Notes under the pieces: generated by a model
What the model was told of the DNA's origin: nothing
The model's database searches: none
Seen by the model: the letters and a program-made list of their open reading frames with translations, nothing else
Translations under genes and position numbers: made by a program
Shown: positions 17,977-27,159 of the stretch, in pieces
Position numbering within the stretch: position 1 is the first letter of the stretch
Layout of the letters: every line of letters starts with the position of its first letter
Source: Vibrio sagamiensis NBRC 104589
GTDB lineage: Bacteria; Pseudomonadota; Gammaproteobacteria; Enterobacterales; Vibrionaceae
Reading direction: 5' to 3'
NCBI RefSeq assembly: GCF_007990935.1
Contig: NZ_BJXJ01000013.1
Coordinates: 47,058-111,057, forward strand
DNA: 64,000 bases

Positions 17977-19704
17977 TTATTTTTTCTTTATTACTTCACC
18001 TAAAGCTTCTTTCCATACTCTGAATTCAGGTGTTTCGAAACTAAACATCATTACTTTTCTTTTGGAGAGCAATTTATCGCCTAACCTTTCCGCTTCTCTA
18101 GCAATAAAGCTCTGAAAAGTAGGTTGTTCTCTCATGTTTGGCCAATGCCTTTCCAGTTGTTGATGAATATACTCTAGTTCATTTAAGCGCCCTTTGATGT
18201 CATTGATAGCTTGATGTTGTGGCTTAAAAAACCATCGTGTAAACCAGTTAGTTTTAGGTTTTTCTATAATCTTTACAATCGATTTTAATTTAGAGATTGT
18301 GTTGACTACTGTCAATTTAGTCACGGGCAAGTTATTTTTTTCAATCTCACCCTTTATCGGTAGCTGCATTAAATTACGTTCTAATTCCCATGCTAACAGC
18401 TTATTATTTTCTTCCGTCATCTTAAGTGCATTACGTAATTCCTCAATTGATTCACATCCCAAAATATCCACATATTCCAAATTTGTTACAGGTACAGACT
18501 CAAAATTAATCTCTGACCAATTTTTTTTAGCATTAGTTTGTAACCATCGACTCAATTTTGTTCGTGATAAAAGAATTCTTTGCTGTTCTTGCAATAATTT
18601 GATTTTTTCTGATATCTCTACTCTTTCTTTTTTTTCATAAATCTGGTGATTTTGCTTGTCTACTTCTTCATATTTTTGCAATTCTTCGGCACTAGGTTCA
18701 ACTGTACTCAATTTATTGTCATTTTCCCATTTTAAGTACTGATGAAGAACACCTGATTCAGTTTTAATCGCTTCTCTCACTTTTTTTACAAGAGTACTTG
18801 AAAAGAGACATAGCTTGGATTCAAAGCCCCATTGATTACTTAATAAACTATCTAGAAAACATTTCAAATCTTGACGATCTCTAAGGCTAGTTAGAGATAA
18901 ACTCCCATCTTTTATTGTTAGATACTTATTAGCCTTTCCATCAGTAAAGTTTAATTTTGCTTGTAGTCTCTGTTGATGTTGGACTGTGCCTTGACCTTTG
19001 AAAAGATAGTCCGAAAGAATCTGATTAAGCTGTTCAGTTAACTTAGTACGTTCTTCATCAGTAAATTCAAGTCTTCTTAGATTATCTTCAACTTTATTGG
19101 GTGAGGGGATCACTCTGGTGTTTTGAGCTTTAGATATAAATGTTGTGTAAGCCCTTTCTTCATGAGATTGGCTGGGTAATACCTTAGCTGGTTTGACTTT
19201 GCCATTAGAATATTTTAAATATTTATACAATATATTATTCTTATCTTTTATTGGCTTAATAAGTGATTTGAACATAGAACCACACCTTGAATGCCCTTTA
19301 AGCAAGGTATTGTAAGTATCGGCCAGATTTTCTATTGAACGAGATAATCGAATTTCTTTAATTGAATCATTATGTATAGTGAACTGACCTTTAATCTTTT
19401 CAAGTTCACAGTAATAGTTTAAGTAAGCAATATGTTTTTCTGGGTTACTTTTAACATAGCTTTTTAACGAATTACCAAATGCTTTTGAAACTTGAACTAT
19501 ATGTTCATCACTGATCCGAAAATCTTGTTTTAGATTGCTGGGGAAATGATTCAATGGTGCTTTCATATCTACTGAAGTTAAATTGGAAACATTAGAAACT
19601 GGGAGCGTTGAATCTTCTTTTGTTGCCTTGCATTGATGAGCTAGTAAACCAACCGTATAAGGCGTAGTCTGACTAGTAGTACTACTGGCTTGATTTAGCG
19701 ACAT
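17977..19704 (-). CDS. Probable type III secretion effector with internal duplication
   Basis: A 575-residue protein with no Sec signal. Its N-terminus is Ser/Thr/Gln-rich (MSLNQASSTTSQTTPYTVG), as in type III effectors, and a CesT-type chaperone gene ends 8 bp upstream. Two copies of a module of about 120-130 residues are visible. Copy A spans about 67-186 (FTIHNDSIKEIRLSRSIENL, later ILYKYLKYSNGKVKP and LPSQSHEERAY). Copy B spans about 216-345 (YLTIKDGSLSLTSLRDRQDL, later VLHQYLKWENDNK and EPSAEELQKY). The C-terminal 200 residues are helical and basic, with an aromatic patch (NWFTRWFFKP) near 486. I recognise no catalytic motif. No type III apparatus genes are in the window. Confidence 0.72.
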   Translation of the reverse strand: MSLNQASSTTSQTTPYTVGLLAHQCKATKEDSTLPVSNVSNLTSVDMKAPLNHFPSNLKQDFRISDEHIVQVSKAFGNSLKSYVKSNPEKHIAYLNYYCELEKIKGQFTIHNDSIKEIRLSRSIENLADTYNTLLKGHSRCGSMFKSLIKPIKDKNNILYKYLKYSNGKVKPAKVLPSQSHEERAYTTFISKAQNTRVIPSPNKVEDNLRRLEFTDEERTKLTEQLNQILSDYLFKGQGTVQHQQRLQAKLNFTDGKANKYLTIKDGSLSLTSLRDRQDLKCFLDSLLSNQWGFESKLCLFSSTLVKKVREAIKTESGVLHQYLKWENDNKLSTVEPSAEELQKYEEVDKQNHQIYEKKERVEISEKIKLLQEQQRILLSRTKLSRWLQTNAKKNWSEINFESVPVTNLEYVDILGCESIEELRNALKMTEENNKLLAWELERNLMQLPIKGEIEKNNLPVTKLTVVNTISKLKSIVKIIEKPKTNWFTRWFFKPQHQAINDIKGRLNELEYIHQQLERHWPNMREQPTFQSFIAREAERLGDKLLSKRKVMMFSFETPEFRVWKEALGEVIKKK

Positions 19705-19712
19705 ATCGCCCC

Positions 19713-20183
19713 CTATACTTTCAAAGAATTATCATAATGTTGTAAACCTGATTTGGGAGTTACCTCCAAATCTTCCCATAAATCATGTAATTGCTTTTCT
19801 GTAGCTTTCGCTGTCTGAATAAAATTACTGACTATATTGGTAAATATATTAATATCAATATCTTCAAATGAGCATAAATAACGCAAAAGGATACAATCAC
19901 TTTCTGGACTTAGAGCAAAATAGGCTTGGCATAATTGAGGATGATCAAAGTTGCTTTGCATCAATGTTGTTAATTGTTGCTCTCTGTAAGATTCATTTAG
20001 AAAACCAACACCAGCAAGCAGCTGCAAATGAGTACTCCCTGCCGGAAGATCTATAGCAACCTGTAGATCTTCCTCGGTGATAAGAGAACAGCGCCCTGAC
20101 TGATCTAATGTTAAATCGTCTAGCTGCCAAAAGTGACTGAGTTCACCTAGTAAACCATTAAGAACTTTTTGATCGAAAGTCAT
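19713..20183 (-). CDS. CesT-family type III secretion chaperone
   Basis: This 156-residue acidic protein has the class I chaperone pattern: an N-terminal helix (VLNGLLGELSHFWQLDDLTL), beta strands (GRCSLI, VAIDLP), LQLLAGVGFL, then TTLMQSNFDHPQLCQAYFAL, CILLRYLCSF and a C-terminal helix (FTNIVSNFIQTAKATEKQLH). These proteins bind, as dimers, the N-terminal region of a cognate effector and guide it to the secretion machine. A strong ribosome-binding site (TTAGGAGA) precedes the ATG. The effector gene starts 8 bp after its stop, the classic chaperone-effector arrangement. Confidence 0.82.
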   Translation of the reverse strand: MTFDQKVLNGLLGELSHFWQLDDLTLDQSGRCSLITEEDLQVAIDLPAGSTHLQLLAGVGFLNESYREQQLTTLMQSNFDHPQLCQAYFALSPESDCILLRYLCSFEDIDINIFTNIVSNFIQTAKATEKQLHDLWEDLEVTPKSGLQHYDNSLKV

Positions 20184-20304
20184 TTATCGTCTCCTAATAC
20201 TACTGACAATGACCATAGCATTCTTGAATAATTGACTTCTTTCACTTTTAGACGGAGAGTTTTAGGTTAGGTCTTAATAAGCAATAAATTTCTTTGATCA
20301 GTAC

Positions 20305-20341
20305 ATAAGCTGAGAAGCCCAGAAAGACGATCTCAGCTTAT
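20305..20341. terminator. Hairpin between the amidase and chaperone genes
   Basis: ATAAGCTGAGA and TCTCAGCTTAT form a perfect 11-bp stem with a 15-base loop. It lies 24 bp downstream of the amidase stop. There is no clear T-run, so termination is plausible but unproven. It is also upstream of the chaperone gene. Confidence 0.5.
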
Positions 20342-20365
20342 ATGTAAGTAATTCTATGTAGGATG

Positions 20366-21895
20366 CTATAAACGATTTTCTATGGCAAAGTGTGCTAACT
20401 TTTCAAAAGCATATCCAAATTGCATCATTTCTATATCTTGGGCATAGCTACCTAAGAAAGACAAACTGACCGGAATATTACTTTGTGTTACACCAGCTGG
20501 GATTGAAATTTCGGGATATCCTAATAATGATGAGATATAACCTGCTTCCAGTAAATCTTTTGACCGACATTGGTAGCTGTCATCAACAATATTTGGAAGT
20601 GGTGCTGCTGGACATGGGCGAGTAGCAAATACAAATCCATCCAAACGATACTTGTTCTTTAAGAAGTCGAGTTCAGCCCTTAGTAGAGGTAGCTTTTGGT
20701 TAAGCAAGCTGACGTAGCGAACACTATTGGTATCATGATTCAAAACGTTCTGCTCTAAAGCAACCAATCTTTTAGGGTTGATAGGATGGGGATTTGCATT
20801 ATCGGCTTTTAGTTTTTTGATTACTTCTAGCAAATCTATTGCTGTTTTATTAGATCGTAAATGTGTTTCAAACTGTGGTTTAAACTCTGTTGCAATAATA
20901 AAAGAAGAAGTCTCAGCCCCAATAGATGCGATTTCCTCTGGTAATGACAGTTCTATTATTTCTGTACCTTCACCTTTTATTTTAACTAGAGACTGCTCGA
21001 CGATTTTATCTACTTCATCATTCGAACCAGAATAATTATTAATATATCCCAATCGTTTATTTTTCAGTGTTGCTTCAGGTAATGATTGAGTAAAGTTTGG
21101 TACTGAGTGAATTGAATAATAAAATATGCTTGCTTGATCCATTGGATCTTCTACAGCAATAATGTCCATAATAATTGCAAGATCTTCAACAGAAGAAGTG
21201 ATAGGACCAGTGGTGTCAAGAGTGAGTGAGAGCGGCACAACACCTGTTCGACTCGTTAATCCAATCGACGATCGATATCCGATTAAACCCATTACAGAAG
21301 CTGGCCCACGAATCGATCCAGTAGTATCTGTACCTAATGCAAATGGAGCTAAATGTGCAGCAACAGCTGCAGCCGAACCGCTGCTTGAACCAGATGGGTC
21401 ACGCTGTAAATTAAGCGGATTCAATGTTTGTCCCGCTAGAGAGCTGTATCCGAATCGGCCGTAAGAAGCTGCCAGCTCTGACATATTCGTTCGGCCTAAA
21501 ACAATAGCACCATTCTGTTTTAGTAACGCCACTATTTTAGCGTCATATTTTGCAATGTTATCTTTTAAGGCAATTGAGCCTGCCGTGTTAGGCTGATTTT
21601 TGACGTTATAGTTATCCTTGACTAGAAAGGGGATTCCACCAAGTATTGAGTTTTTATTACCCGATTTATCCCATTGTTTTGCGTAATCCAAAGCTTTATC
21701 ATCAATACTTACAATTGCATTAAGGTTATTATTTTTCTCAATTCTGTCTATATAAGCTCTGACCAACTGCTCTGAAGTTATCTCACCATTCTTTAAGGCA
21801 ATATGGATTTCATTAATTGTTGCACTATCTAAATCAATTGCAATGACCGAGTGACTAATTATCAATGATAAAAGTAATATAATGTATTTTATCAA
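20366..21895 (-). CDS. Exported amidase-signature hydrolase
   Basis: A 509-residue protein of the amidase-signature superfamily with a signal peptide (MIKYIILLLSLIISHSVIA). The Ser-cisSer-Lys triad is visible: Lys93 in LVKDNYN, cis-Ser at about 170-171 in DPSGSSSGSAAA, and nucleophile Ser194 in TDTTGSIRGPAS. The family hydrolyses C-N bonds of amides. Most members are cytoplasmic, so the signal peptide points to an extracellular or periplasmic substrate, which cannot be named. It is divergent from the AraC regulator gene 288 bp away, which may or may not control it. Confidence 0.88.
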   Translation of the reverse strand: MIKYIILLLSLIISHSVIAIDLDSATINEIHIALKNGEITSEQLVRAYIDRIEKNNNLNAIVSIDDKALDYAKQWDKSGNKNSILGGIPFLVKDNYNVKNQPNTAGSIALKDNIAKYDAKIVALLKQNGAIVLGRTNMSELAASYGRFGYSSLAGQTLNPLNLQRDPSGSSSGSAAAVAAHLAPFALGTDTTGSIRGPASVMGLIGYRSSIGLTSRTGVVPLSLTLDTTGPITSSVEDLAIIMDIIAVEDPMDQASIFYYSIHSVPNFTQSLPEATLKNKRLGYINNYSGSNDEVDKIVEQSLVKIKGEGTEIIELSLPEEIASIGAETSSFIIATEFKPQFETHLRSNKTAIDLLEVIKKLKADNANPHPINPKRLVALEQNVLNHDTNSVRYVSLLNQKLPLLRAELDFLKNKYRLDGFVFATRPCPAAPLPNIVDDSYQCRSKDLLEAGYISSLLGYPEISIPAGVTQSNIPVSLSFLGSYAQDIEMMQFGYAFEKLAHFAIENRL

Positions 21896-22183
21896 AACCT
21901 ACTCCTTTAGATTTTTGTTTTTAATTTAAACATTTTTATGAATAATACCTGATCAGGTTGAATAAACTGAACTTTTATATCAGTGTGGCTCACTAGAATT
22001 ATCTATTTAGCCAAACTCGATGTAGTATGCTGTTCTGATTTTGGTATGAAAAATATCATTAGTTTGTGTGTGATATTCTTCACTTATTGAGTCACATCTG
22101 TTTCCAAATCAGTTCTCTTATTAATTCTGACAAATATGTTATTATTGAATTGTCAGTTAAATAAAACTTACTAGCGGATTTTT

Positions 22184-22915
22184 ATGGATAACAATGACCA
22201 CCGAGTTATAACAAGAATTTATGACAGTCAGTTCTCATGCGACTTTCATCAACACGACTTTGCGCATTTTATTTATGTTCACCAAGGATGCCATATTCTC
22301 TATACTGATGAACAAAGCATCATGACCACACCGGGCAACCTTATCTATGTACCTGCCTATAACCTTCACAGAGTAGAAGTTCTGACTCAATCGCGCATTA
22401 GTTTTTTATGCACATTAGTTCAACCTAAATCAAAGTGTAAAAGTATTCAGCTATTCACTGTTACACCTCTTGTAACTCAACTTTTTCAAATTTTGGAAAA
22501 TCAAAAACTAGAAGGGTCTTTAGAGCAACATTATATTCAGGTATTAGCCGACCAAACCCTTCAATGCGAACCTGCTTCAGTTGCTCTTGTTGCCCAAGGT
22601 TGCATTGACAGAAGATTACTTATGATTATTGATAGCCTCTCTAAAGAACCAAATATCAAGATATCATTATCGGATCTTGCCTCAACTACTGGCGCTTCAG
22701 TAAGAACACTGAACCGACTTTTTTTGAATCACTTTAATGCTTCTTTTAAAGATATTCGCAGCAAGGTAGTGATGGATAGGGCTGAGCAATTATTGAATCA
22801 AGGAATGAGCTCCACTGATGTCGCCTATGAGCTACAATATTCAAGTCTTTCTGCTTTTTCAAATGCCTTTAAAGAACACCAGAAAAAAAAGACGCTCTAT
22901 CAAGCGTTACAATAA
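22184..22915 (+). CDS. AraC-family transcriptional regulator
   Basis: A 243-residue regulator. The N-terminal half is a cupin-like sensor (CDFHQHDFAHFIYVHQG and TTPGNLIYVPAYNLHRVE), as in AraC regulators of efflux and detoxification genes. The C-terminal third has the two helix-turn-helix motifs (LSDLASTTGASVRTLNRLFL and SSTDVAYELQYSSLSAFSNA). The MFS exporter gene starts 83 bp downstream on the same strand, so it probably activates or tunes that exporter. The ligand is unknown. Confidence 0.9.
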   Translation: MDNNDHRVITRIYDSQFSCDFHQHDFAHFIYVHQGCHILYTDEQSIMTTPGNLIYVPAYNLHRVEVLTQSRISFLCTLVQPKSKCKSIQLFTVTPLVTQLFQILENQKLEGSLEQHYIQVLADQTLQCEPASVALVAQGCIDRRLLMIIDSLSKEPNIKISLSDLASTTGASVRTLNRLFLNHFNASFKDIRSKVVMDRAEQLLNQGMSSTDVAYELQYSSLSAFSNAFKEHQKKKTLYQALQ

Positions 22916-22998
22916 TTTGTCGCGTTTTGTTAATACCTTGTCGTTAAACCTGAAGCTATAAGATCTGAAATCGTTAAAATTCACTGTCCCTAAATATT

Positions 22999-24204
22999 AT
23001 GGTTTCATTTATGTCAAAAGCACAAATTATTTTAATCAGTTTTATTATGGCGCTAAGCTACTTTTTTTCATCAAGTATGTACGCTCCAAGCCTTCCAGAT
23101 ATTGAAAGCAGTTTACAAACTACTGGCACTCTGACTCAACAATCATTGAGTTTTTTCTTTATTGCTCTTGCAGTTAGTCAGTTAAGCTGCGGCCCTTTAT
23201 CTGAACGCTATGGTCGTAAGCCAATCGCTCTTATTTCTGCTTTAATTTTTTTAGCTGGCTCTGCTGTTTGTTTGTCAGCAACCAACATTCAAACTTTACT
23301 ATTTGGTCGGGTGGTTCAAGGAATAGGAGTTGGTGGGCTTTATTTGTTATGTAGAACCATCTTACAGGATTCATTTAACAAAAGTGAATTGATGGGCATA
23401 CTCGCCTGGTATGGCGTACTTTTTATGGGATTACCTGGCTTAACTCCTGTTTTAGGTGGCTATATTGCTGGACACTACGGGTGGCAAGGTAACTTTGTCT
23501 TTATGGCTATATTAGCTGCATTCATATTGCTGGTTGTTACATTGAAACAAAAAGAAACCATAGCGAAAAAAAACCCTCATGCCATAAAACCCAAACAAAT
23601 GCTCAAAGACTACACATTGATCATCTCCCACCCAATATTTCTGAGTTATTTAGCAATGATGATCAGTGGTACTAGTTGCATTCTACTGTTCCAAGTAACC
23701 GGATCATTCGTGGCACAAAAGCAGTATGGTCTCTCTGTCGAGCAGTTCAGCCATGGTTTGCTTGTACTCATGGCTAGCAGCGTTACTTCTCGACTTTTCT
23801 GGAATTCTTTTCTTAAAAACAAAATTACTGAAAATATGACTCTAGCGCTAGGAGTGTTAATCCAAGTTGTTGGTGGCCTTCTATCTATATACAGTGTTGC
23901 ATTACAAAGTTACCCTATTCTAGTAGTATCCTTCGCAATATTTGCATGTGGTTCGACTTTTTTAACCACCGTCGCAAGTGTTTCAGCACTTTACTTATTT
24001 CCCAATCACCGGGGACAAGTTGGTGCGCTTTATGGGGCACTACAAATGCTTGGCGCATTCGGTTTCACACTAGGTTTATCTGCTCTACCAACAGATCAAA
24101 CTACAATGATTATTGCAAGTTGGTTTTTAATCATGATGAGTACTGTTGCGCTGTTAAAAATAATCATAAGCTCAAGACGCATTAAAGAAGAAAAATCGAT
24201 ATAA
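22999..24204 (+). CDS. Bcr/CflA-type MFS multidrug exporter
   Basis: A 401-residue inner-membrane protein with about 12 hydrophobic helices. The MFS signatures are present: GPLSERYGRKP after helix 2, LFGRVVQGIGVGGL, and a motif C-like GLPGLTPVLGGYIAG in helix 5. This pattern is that of the Bcr/CflA drug:H+ antiporter subfamily (bicyclomycin, chloramphenicol or other small molecules). The start may instead be the ATG at 23011 (MSKAQI). It is paired with an AraC regulator upstream. Confidence 0.88.
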   Translation: MVSFMSKAQIILISFIMALSYFFSSSMYAPSLPDIESSLQTTGTLTQQSLSFFFIALAVSQLSCGPLSERYGRKPIALISALIFLAGSAVCLSATNIQTLLFGRVVQGIGVGGLYLLCRTILQDSFNKSELMGILAWYGVLFMGLPGLTPVLGGYIAGHYGWQGNFVFMAILAAFILLVVTLKQKETIAKKNPHAIKPKQMLKDYTLIISHPIFLSYLAMMISGTSCILLFQVTGSFVAQKQYGLSVEQFSHGLLVLMASSVTSRLFWNSFLKNKITENMTLALGVLIQVVGGLLSIYSVALQSYPILVVSFAIFACGSTFLTTVASVSALYLFPNHRGQVGALYGALQMLGAFGFTLGLSALPTDQTTMIIASWFLIMMSTVALLKIIISSRRIKEEKSI

Positions 24205-24208
24205 ATGA

Positions 24209-24238
24209 ATCCCTAAGTAACCACAGGTACTTGGGGAT
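24209..24238. repeat. Intergenic hairpin repeat (AAGTAAC family)
   Basis: ATCCCTAAGTA and TACTTGGGGAT pair with one T-G position, just 4 bp after the exporter stop codon. It shares the AAGTAAC core of the other dispersed hairpins. No T-run follows. Confidence 0.55.
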
Positions 24239-25040
24239 ATTCTCAATATGCTAATACATCTCGAATGTTATGCGTTATTTTTTGGATTAATATGATCAGA
24301 CGTTAATCTAATGGCCAGATAAATTCAAGCTATGCTCAATCTTTACGACAATAACTAATCAACGAAAGAGTTCTATCAAACTTACAAGAACCTTTATTTA
24401 ATCCAGACGTAGCACTCTAAGATACCAGACGAAACTCTCGTATATGGTTATTAAAAAAGAGGAAAGCAGTTAATCAACTGCGAGTAACAATACCGTTATC
24501 AGGTACCTCTTTTCCGTTATCAGGCAAAAATGGTTATTTAAATACACACCGTACAGGGCTATACTCAAGTAATTTTCAGATTTTGAATATCTATGTACAT
24601 ATGGCTCAATTATAACTAATAATAGAGACTCATATTGATACTGAAAAAAGTGAAAATTCAGAACCAAAGTTGGCAAAATCACGCCTGTTGATATTAAAAA
24701 CAAACCTTAACAACCTTCTAGCAGCATACTATTTTAATTTAGTATAAAAAATATACTACAACATGATAAAACGTATAGTAAGATGATACCTTCAGCTAGT
24801 CATATTGAGTTATTTCTATCAAATATAATTGATTTCATATATCTTCTTTCTCATCCCACCCTGTTAAGAATTAATTTTTAAATTAAATAACTTATATGCC
24901 ATTAAATAAAAAAATAAGTTTAGATAATTAAATATGTTTCAAAATTTATAGCATAATAACCTTAATATACTATATACTTATCTTCTTACATTTGATAAAT
25001 TAAAATAATACAAATATCAATATAACCAAAATTAACGACA
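24239..25040. other. AT-rich intergenic region
   Basis: This stretch of 802 bp has no supportable gene. The bases CCGTTATCAGG occur twice 23-24 bp apart near 24493 and 24517. The right part (24720-25020) is very AT-rich and should hold the promoter of the lipoprotein gene. Confidence 0.4.
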
Positions 25041-25451
25041 ATGAATAAATTTAAAAAATTAGCGCTACCATTATTAATAATATTAATATTAACTGCCTGT
25101 CAATCAACACCAGACTCAAATATTCAACCAACGGCAAGTGTGGAGGATATCCAAAAAATTAAAGAAGAAATCCATGGCCAAGTTTATTTCAAATTGAATG
25201 AGTATAATTATAAGTTAGAAGTCACTGATCAGGGCTTTATTAATTTCTACTCTTACTTACCCAGAAGTGGAGGCTATGTATGGGTTCCTGTTGTGATTCA
25301 GGATACTAGCTACAAAGTTGCGTGCAACTACCTTGGTGAGTATATTGAACAAGGTATGGTAGTTAAGGCGCAGTTTGTTGGACGTGGTGGCAGCGTTAAG
25401 TTATATAATAAACAACGTTGCGAAGGAACCGATCAACTTATTTGGAATTAA
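25041..25451 (+). CDS. Small lipoprotein of unknown function
   Basis: A 136-residue precursor with a clear lipobox (LIILILTAC; Cys20). The residue after Cys is Gln, not Asp, so outer-membrane sorting is expected. The mature part of about 117 residues has a helix (VEDIQKIKEEIHGQV) and several beta strands with two further Cys (VACNYLG and KQRCEG) that may form a disulfide. No family recognised. It lies in an AT-rich accessory stretch. Confidence 0.75.
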   Translation: MNKFKKLALPLLIILILTACQSTPDSNIQPTASVEDIQKIKEEIHGQVYFKLNEYNYKLEVTDQGFINFYSYLPRSGGYVWVPVVIQDTSYKVACNYLGEYIEQGMVVKAQFVGRGGSVKLYNKQRCEGTDQLIWN

Positions 25452-25595
25452 ATCAAAACCTATAGCCAAAGTACATCATTATTGAAGTTTATGTAGCCGA
25501 GGCTCTAAAAACAAGTAATATTTCTTATATAGTTGGCCATTGAAAATTGATTATAATTTGATCTCTTGCAAACTATAAAATCTCTTTTTAAATAT

Positions 25596-25629
25596 AAGGT
25601 ACTTCATGCACTATTATCTGGAGTACCTT
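25596..25629. terminator. Convergent-gene hairpin
   Basis: AAGGTACT and AGTACCTT form an 8-bp stem, flanked by TATTTAA on the right and by A/T-rich sequence on the left. It lies between the convergent genes at 25041 and 25655 and could serve both. Confidence 0.5.
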
Positions 25630-25654
25630 TATTTAACTATAAATCCAGATTAAT

Positions 25655-26011
25655 TTATGACATATCCGTAGAACAACTGTATAAATAACTTGAGGCATCT
25701 GCAGGAATCGGGGGTGGGACAGGTGTTGCATCAAGTCTTATTACGGCCAATTCCTCAGTATCAAAATAGCTTAGGGCATGGTACACACGGTAATTAAAAC
25801 CATATGCACCATGACTGTATTCCACATATTCTGTTAAACCAACCCATGCGTTGGGTGACTGTACCTTTAACTGTTGTAACTCTTCAAAGCAATATTTAGA
25901 TAAATGATAAGTGGACTGCTGAGGATCATCCAAAACTTCAATATAAGATGCTAAGCTTGATGATGATACTAAAAGCAACAATGATGCCACTGAAATAAGT
26001 TTTATCTGCAT
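25655..26011 (-). CDS. Exported protein of unknown function
   Basis: A 118-residue precursor. The ATG at 26011 has an excellent ribosome-binding site (AAAGGAGG) 9 bp upstream. The signal peptide is QIKLISVASLLLLVSSSSLA-SY. The mature part has two Cys (YCFEEL near the start and YSCSTDMS at the end) and a proline-rich stretch (TPVPPPIPAD) near the C-terminus. No family recognised. Confidence 0.7.
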   Translation of the reverse strand: MQIKLISVASLLLLVSSSSLASYIEVLDDPQQSTYHLSKYCFEELQQLKVQSPNAWVGLTEYVEYSHGAYGFNYRVYHALSYFDTEELAVIRLDATPVPPPIPADASSYLYSCSTDMS

Positions 26012-26210
26012 AAAAACCAACCTCCTTTATCGTATTCAATAATTCCCATCCTTAGAGTGCTTTACCAAGGTGGTTCTAATCAAATCATAGAATTTCAAAA
26101 AATAACTGCATAGCAATCTTTATATGTTGATAGAAACAATTTCATAAAAAATGATTATAATCACTTTTTAAGCAAGATTTAGAAATATTAAAATCAATTA
26201 CATTCTAATT

Positions 26211-26675
26211 TTAGGCATCTCTATCTGTTAATATTATCAAATTTTTCATTGTTCCCATACAATACGAGCAGAAATATTTTTTACATCGACATTGATAGCG
26301 CTTCGAAGGCAATGTTCTTATTCTCATCGGATTTGCTTGATAAGCCGCAACTATTAATTGAGAGTAGCATAAGACATATCTATTACTAATAGATGTATAA
26401 TCTACAATGTTGAAATAATTTTTCCTTTCCTTTTTTATGTTTAAATTTTTCAATTTCTTTTTTTTACGGCATAAAGGTTGATTAAATTTAGATATAAAAA
26501 AAACCTCAATTTCTTTATCTTCAATTTTTTTTCTTTTAAAAAAATGAAGATAATCTTTACGATCTCTATTTGAAGCACTTTTAACAACAAGTCGATCAAC
26601 ACTTTTTATTTTTAATATATTATAACCTTGCGAAGGCTGCTCACTTGCGGTCATAAAAATAAGAAGCTTACTCAT
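26211..26675 (-). CDS. Basic, Cys-containing protein of unknown function
   Basis: A 154-residue, strongly basic protein with no signal peptide. The middle is Lys-rich (KKKKLKNLNIKKERKNYF), and the C-terminal part holds a compact Cys group (CRCKKYFCSYC) that could bind a metal. An AGGA motif 6 bp before the ATG supports translation. Base composition is unusually AT-rich even for this region, and no relatives are recognised, so it may be a young or transferred gene. A Fur-like box lies about 195 bp upstream of its start. Confidence 0.45.
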   Translation of the reverse strand: MSKLLIFMTASEQPSQGYNILKIKSVDRLVVKSASNRDRKDYLHFFKRKKIEDKEIEVFFISKFNQPLCRKKKKLKNLNIKKERKNYFNIVDYTSISNRYVLCYSQLIVAAYQANPMRIRTLPSKRYQCRCKKYFCSYCMGTMKNLIILTDRDA

Positions 26676-26868
26676 ACTTGATCCTAAAATAAATTTTATA
26701 AGAGAAGATAATAAAATTCTTTAAACTAGAGTCTGTTAAGCCTGTAATACTATAAAACTTCAACACTTAATAATCCAAAAATACATTATTTATAAATAAC
26801 AGACATTCTTAAACTCTACCACAAAAATGTCACCTAACTAATATTGATAATTTATTACAAAATCAACA

Positions 26869-26886
26869 AATGATAATAATTATCAT
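26869..26886. promoter_or_regulatory. Candidate Fur box
   Basis: The palindrome ATGATAATAATTATCAT matches the core of the Fur consensus (GATAAT-n-ATTATC). It lies between the leftward gene at 26675 and rightward purC. Iron control of either is possible; the distance to the leftward start (about 195 bp) is long. Confidence 0.45.
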
Positions 26887-27023
26887 AGCTCACCGTATTA
26901 AAGAGTGAATTATACAAAGTAAACCATGAAAATTTATGATAAATGACTAATGATTACAAATCACTTCATTCTTTGCCCAATAAAAAACATAAGCTAGCAT
27001 AACTGAGAGCATGAACCACACCC

Positions 27024-27043
27024 AAAAGCAAACGTTTGCTTTT
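27024..27043. promoter_or_regulatory. PurR operator upstream of purC
   Basis: AAAAGCAAAC is followed directly by its exact reverse complement GTTTGCTTTT, forming a perfect 20-bp palindrome. Its core AGCAAACGTTTGCT matches the gammaproteobacterial Pur box (ACGCAAACGTTTGCGT type). It is about 117 bp before the purC start, so purine repression of purC through PurR is expected. Confidence 0.85.
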
Positions 27044-27159
27044 TATCTGGAGAGTTATAACAGAACTGTGTATGATGCCCACATTCAACATATTCAGTGA
27101 TTGTTGTCATTGGGTATTGACTCTTTATTATGACTGATTTAGATGATAGGAATGTCACA

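Noticed and set aside
20184..20365. ExsA-type promoter motif upstream of the type III chaperone
   Set aside because: I looked for the TTTAG-N4-TT or A-rich ExsA pattern on the correct strand and found no convincing match.
24470..24703. Leftward open frame of 77 codons with hydrophobic content
   Set aside because: Poor start context, no signal peptide pattern, and it lies in an AT-rich stretch where such frames arise by chance.
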